This document shows positions 61,411 through 64,000 of a DNA stretch of 64,000 nt, one piece after another. The first letter of the stretch is position 1, and each line of letters begins with the position of its first letter. The position numbers and the translations under genes were made by a program. The notes beneath the pieces are model-generated. The model was given only the letters and a program-made list of their open reading frames with translations. It ran no database searches and was not told where the DNA came from. The stretch is from Streptomyces sp. B21-083 (GTDB lineage Bacteria; Actinomycetota; Actinomycetes; Streptomycetales; Streptomycetaceae). Location: contig NZ_JARUND010000002.1 of the NCBI RefSeq assembly GCF_036898825.1, forward strand, positions 3,038,001 through 3,102,000, given 5' to 3'.

Positions 61411-62100
61411 TCAGTGCACGATCCGGTAGCGGTGTTCGGGCCGGCCGGTGGTGCCGTAGCGGAGTTCGAGCCGGACCATGCCCTCGCGTACGAGGTAGGA
61501 GAGGTACCGCTGGGCCGTGGCACGGGAGACGCCGGTGAGTTCGGCGGCCTGGGCCGCGGACAGGGCGTCGGGGGCGGTGCGCAGGACCTGGTGCAGAAGG
61601 GCGAGGGTCGGCGCGGAGTGCCCCTTGGCCGGGACCCGGGGGACGGCCGGCGGCCGGACGGCACTGAACAGGGCGTCCACGTCGGCCTGGTCGGTTCGTG
61701 AGGCCAGGCCCAGGGCGTCCACCCGGTGCTGGAGTTCGCGGTAGGCGGTGAGCCGCTCGGCCAGGTCGGCGGAGCCGAACGGCTTGACCAGGTAGCCCAC
61801 CGCGCCGAGTTTCATGGCGGTCCGCACCGAGGTGATGTCCCTGTCGGCAGTGATCATGATCGCGTCGGGGCGGGCGCCGCCCTCGTCTCCGCTGAGCTGC
61901 CGCAGCACGTCGAGTCCGCTGCCGTCCGGCAGGAAGATGTCGAGCAGCAGCAGGTCGGGGTGAAGGGTGTGCACCGCGTCCAGCGTCTCGGCCACCGTCG
62001 CCGCCCGGCCGACCACCTCGAAGCCCTCGACGCGCGACGCGTAGTCGCAGTGGATGTGGCTGATGTGGAAGTCGTCGTCCACCACCAGGGTCCTGATCAT
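61411..62100 (-). CDS. CitB/DcuR-type response regulator
   Basis: A 229-residue regulator. The receiver domain has VVDDDFHISHIH (acidic pocket), LLLDIFLPDGSGL (phospho-Asp), MITADRDITSVRTAM and VKPF (Lys). The C-terminal HTH is AAQAAELTGVSRATAQRYLS followed by a wing (GMVRLELRYGTTGRPEHRYR), as in the CitB/DcuR family for di- and tricarboxylates. Its start overlaps the kinase stop (ATGA), so kinase and regulator are coupled. Confidence 0.92.
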   Translation of the reverse strand: MIRTLVVDDDFHISHIHCDYASRVEGFEVVGRAATVAETLDAVHTLHPDLLLLDIFLPDGSGLDVLRQLSGDEGGARPDAIMITADRDITSVRTAMKLGAVGYLVKPFGSADLAERLTAYRELQHRVDALGLASRTDQADVDALFSAVRPPAVPRVPAKGHSAPTLALLHQVLRTAPDALSAAQAAELTGVSRATAQRYLSYLVREGMVRLELRYGTTGRPEHRYRIVH

Positions 62101-63761
62101 CCTCGGTCACCTCCTGTCGGCGAGGCCGACGTGAACTGCGCGTCTCGTGGTACGGGTGTGGCGTCCGGCAGTGGCAGTACGACGGTGAAGACCGCGCCGG
62201 GACCTTCACTGACGGCGATCGTGCCGCCGTGCCGTTGGGCCAGCCGGTGGACGAGGGCCAACCCCAGCCCGCGCCGGGCGGTGCCCCGGTCGGGCCGGGT
62301 CGACCAGCCGTCCTCGAAGATCGACCCGGCGGCGCCCGGCGGAATCCCCGGGCCGCTGTCCGCGACCCGCACCAGCAGCTGGTCGACAGCCTCGACCAGC
62401 GACAGCTCGACCTCACGGCCGCCCGCGGGAGGCGGTCCGCCGGCGGCGGCGTCGATCGCGTTGTCCAGCAGGTTGCCGACGATGGTCAGCAGCCGGCGCA
62501 GATGCGGCGGGTCCTCGCCGAGCGCGGAGTCGTCGCTGAGCACCACCCGTACCCCGCGTTCCGCGGCCACCGTGGTCTTGGCGACGATCAGCCCCACGAG
62601 CAGCGTGTTGCCGATCCGTTCGCGTACGGACTCGGTCAGCGCCTGGTCGGCGCCGGCCGACTCGACGGCGTACTCGAAGGCGGCGTCGTGGTCGCCGATG
62701 TCCAGCAGCCCGGCCACGGTGTGCATGCGGTTGGTGAACTCGTGCTGCTGGGCGCGCAGGGCGTCGGTCAGGCCACGTACCGAGTCCAGTTCGCGCAGCA
62801 GGCCGATCAGCTCGGTGCGGTCGCGTACGGTGACCACCGCGCCCAGCTCACGGCCCTGCAGCGTCACCGGCATGCGGTTGACCACCAGGCAGTGGTCGTC
62901 GGTCAGCACGCTGATGTCGGTGCCGGGCAGGCTGCCGTCCAGGGCCCGGCGCAGCCGCCCCTCGGGCAGCAGCTCCTCGAGTCTGTTGCCGAGCGCCGTG
63001 CCGAGGCCGAGCAGGTCGCGCGCCTCGTCGTTGACCACGGTGATCCGGCCGTCGGGAGCGAAGGCGATCACGCCTTCCCGGATGCCGTGCAGCATCGCCT
63101 CGCGATCCTGGAGCAGCCCGGCGATCTCCTCCAGTTCCAGCCCGAAGGTCGACCGCTTCAGCCGCCTGGCCAGCAGGAACGCGGCCGCCGAGCCGAGCGC
63201 GACGGCGATCGCGGCGTACAGGCCGAAGGTGGGCAGCTCCCGCCACAGTTCGCCGAGGACATCGTGTTCCGGGATACCGGCCGACACCTCGCCGACCAGG
63301 GTGCCCGTGGGTCCTTTCAGCGGAGCTTTGCCGTTGGCGGACCGTCCGGTCGCTCCCTGGTCGGTGCCCACGTGGGTGCGTCCGTCCAGCACCACGATCG
63401 GGTCGCCCACCCCCTCGCCGATCAGCGCGGGGTCGGGGTGGGAGTGGCGGATGCCGTGCAGGTCGATCACGACGACGTACGACGCGCCGGACGCCTTCCG
63501 GATCCGTTCGGCGACGGTCTGCACGATGCCGTGGCCTCCCCCGTGTGCCATGGCCTGCCGGATCTGCGGATCGGCGGCCGTGGTCTGCGCGATGTCCAGG
63601 GCCCGCTGCTCGTAGGCGCGGTCGATCTCGGCTCGCTGGGCGAACGCGAACAGCACGAAGCCGATGGCCCCGGTGAGAGTCAGGATGACCAGCATGTTGG
63701 CCAGGATCCGCGCGGAGAGCCTCCCCTTCCCGCCGCGGCCGATCCGGATACGGATGGGCAT
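62097..63761 (-). CDS. CitA/DcuS-type sensor histidine kinase
   Basis: A 554-residue kinase. TM1 is ILANMLVILTLTGAIGFVLF and TM2 is LYAAIAVALGSAAAFLLARR, enclosing an extracytoplasmic PAS/Cache sensor (SGASYVVVIDLHGIRHSHPD). A cytosolic PAS follows (VIAFAPDGRITVVNDEARDL), then RAQQHEFTNRMHTVAGLL with the phospho-His, and the ATPase domain (NLLDNAIDAA, DSGPGIPPGA, GLGLALVHRLAQRHGG). These are the hallmarks of citrate/C4-dicarboxylate sensors. The divergent gene starting at the window edge is probably its transporter target. Confidence 0.93.
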   Translation of the reverse strand: MPIRIRIGRGGKGRLSARILANMLVILTLTGAIGFVLFAFAQRAEIDRAYEQRALDIAQTTAADPQIRQAMAHGGGHGIVQTVAERIRKASGASYVVVIDLHGIRHSHPDPALIGEGVGDPIVVLDGRTHVGTDQGATGRSANGKAPLKGPTGTLVGEVSAGIPEHDVLGELWRELPTFGLYAAIAVALGSAAAFLLARRLKRSTFGLELEEIAGLLQDREAMLHGIREGVIAFAPDGRITVVNDEARDLLGLGTALGNRLEELLPEGRLRRALDGSLPGTDISVLTDDHCLVVNRMPVTLQGRELGAVVTVRDRTELIGLLRELDSVRGLTDALRAQQHEFTNRMHTVAGLLDIGDHDAAFEYAVESAGADQALTESVRERIGNTLLVGLIVAKTTVAAERGVRVVLSDDSALGEDPPHLRRLLTIVGNLLDNAIDAAAGGPPPAGGREVELSLVEAVDQLLVRVADSGPGIPPGAAGSIFEDGWSTRPDRGTARRGLGLALVHRLAQRHGGTIAVSEGPGAVFTVVLPLPDATPVPRDAQFTSASPTGGDRG

Positions 63762-64000
63762 CACAGGTGCCTTCGCCCTTGTCGTGCTGCCGGGCGCGGC
63801 CCCTGCGCCGTACCCGTGGTGGCGTGATTGTGTCCCACCAAGGACATTCTGCCCACCCCCTGACCCGCTGAGCAGAACGCGCAGAACTGCTGTTAACACG
63901 ACTAACGCGAGATACGTGTGAAACAGCGACGTAATACCGCGCGGCCTTTAGCGTCTGCCTTCCTCGACCTCCGAGGTGAGAGAAGGAGACCGCCTCACAT
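63762..64000 (+). promoter_or_regulatory. Promoter region and ribosome site of a divergent gene beyond the window
   Basis: No gene within it. At the right edge AAGGAG (63983-63988) is followed after 10 nt by the bases AT at 63999-64000. A plus-strand ORF therefore probably starts at the edge. CitAB pairs usually diverge from a citrate or dicarboxylate carrier gene. Confidence 0.45.

Overview
The window looks like chromosomal DNA from a Streptomyces or a close relative. It is very GC-rich with G/C-biased third codon positions, uses many GTG starts, and carries LacI regulators, SARP-type regulation, secreted glycoside hydrolases and 4-bp ATGA gene overlaps. No rRNA or tRNA gene and no CRISPR array was seen.

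Layout. 1-6.0 kb: ordinary accessory genes (lipoprotein, glutamine amidotransferase, MarR, F420-type oxidoreductase, LacI, cation/proton antiporter). 6.2-19.1 kb: an island with a membrane protein and two P-loop ATPases in one operon, a convergent unknown gene, a long tandem-repeat spacer, and a cyclophane RiPP locus of the FxSxx-COOH type. That locus has a precursor, a FxsB radical SAM/SPASM maturase, a HExxH-type peptide hydroxylase and a 1244-residue STAND/TPR protein. 19.5-31.7 kb: a cell-wall and polysaccharide degradation block (GH5, expansin-like protein, GH25 lysozyme, M15 peptidase, GH27 alpha-galactosidase with its LacI regulator), broken by an IS200/IS605 element with tnpA and tnpB. 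31.8-46.3 kb: an isonitrile-lipopeptide gene cluster in the same gene order as the M. tuberculosis Rv0097-Rv0101 operon, plus an extra KAS III/ACP pair, an exporter, an Asp/Asn-hydroxylase-like enzyme and a FecCD-type uptake ABC transporter. 46.4-51.9 kb: a copper block (two PCu(A)C-like proteins, an ECF sigma factor, a Met/His-rich membrane protein, a P1B-type Cu ATPase and a small Met/His-rich membrane protein). 52.0-59.1 kb: a frameshifted LacI gene, a second GH5 enzyme with a ricin-type lectin, a very large SARP regulator and a secreted protein. 59.3-61.3 kb: a graveyard in which fragments of a histidine kinase, an MFS transporter, a fumarylacetoacetate hydrolase, an amino-acid permease and an IS110 transposase are joined end to end. 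61.4-63.8 kb: a CitAB/DcuSR-type two-component pair.

How the genes work together. Three intergenic sites share one bipartite 31-bp element (on the minus strand GGAACTC, 14 nt, CCGACTACTG). It has the shape of an ECF sigma promoter. The three copies precede the first gene of the isonitrile block, the ABC uptake operon and the copper-ATPase operon, and the window encodes an ECF sigma factor between them. My reading is one ECF-controlled metal-acquisition regulon: make and export an isonitrile metallophore, re-import the metal complex, and route copper to its users. The RiPP/STAND island at 6-19 kb is a second, independent candidate for an undescribed system.

Caution. Several otherwise good genes (GH25, M15 peptidase, a LuxR fragment, a hypothetical gene, a LacI gene, an IS110 remnant) differ from an intact frame by about one missing base. 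This may be real decay or single-base deletion errors in the assembly.
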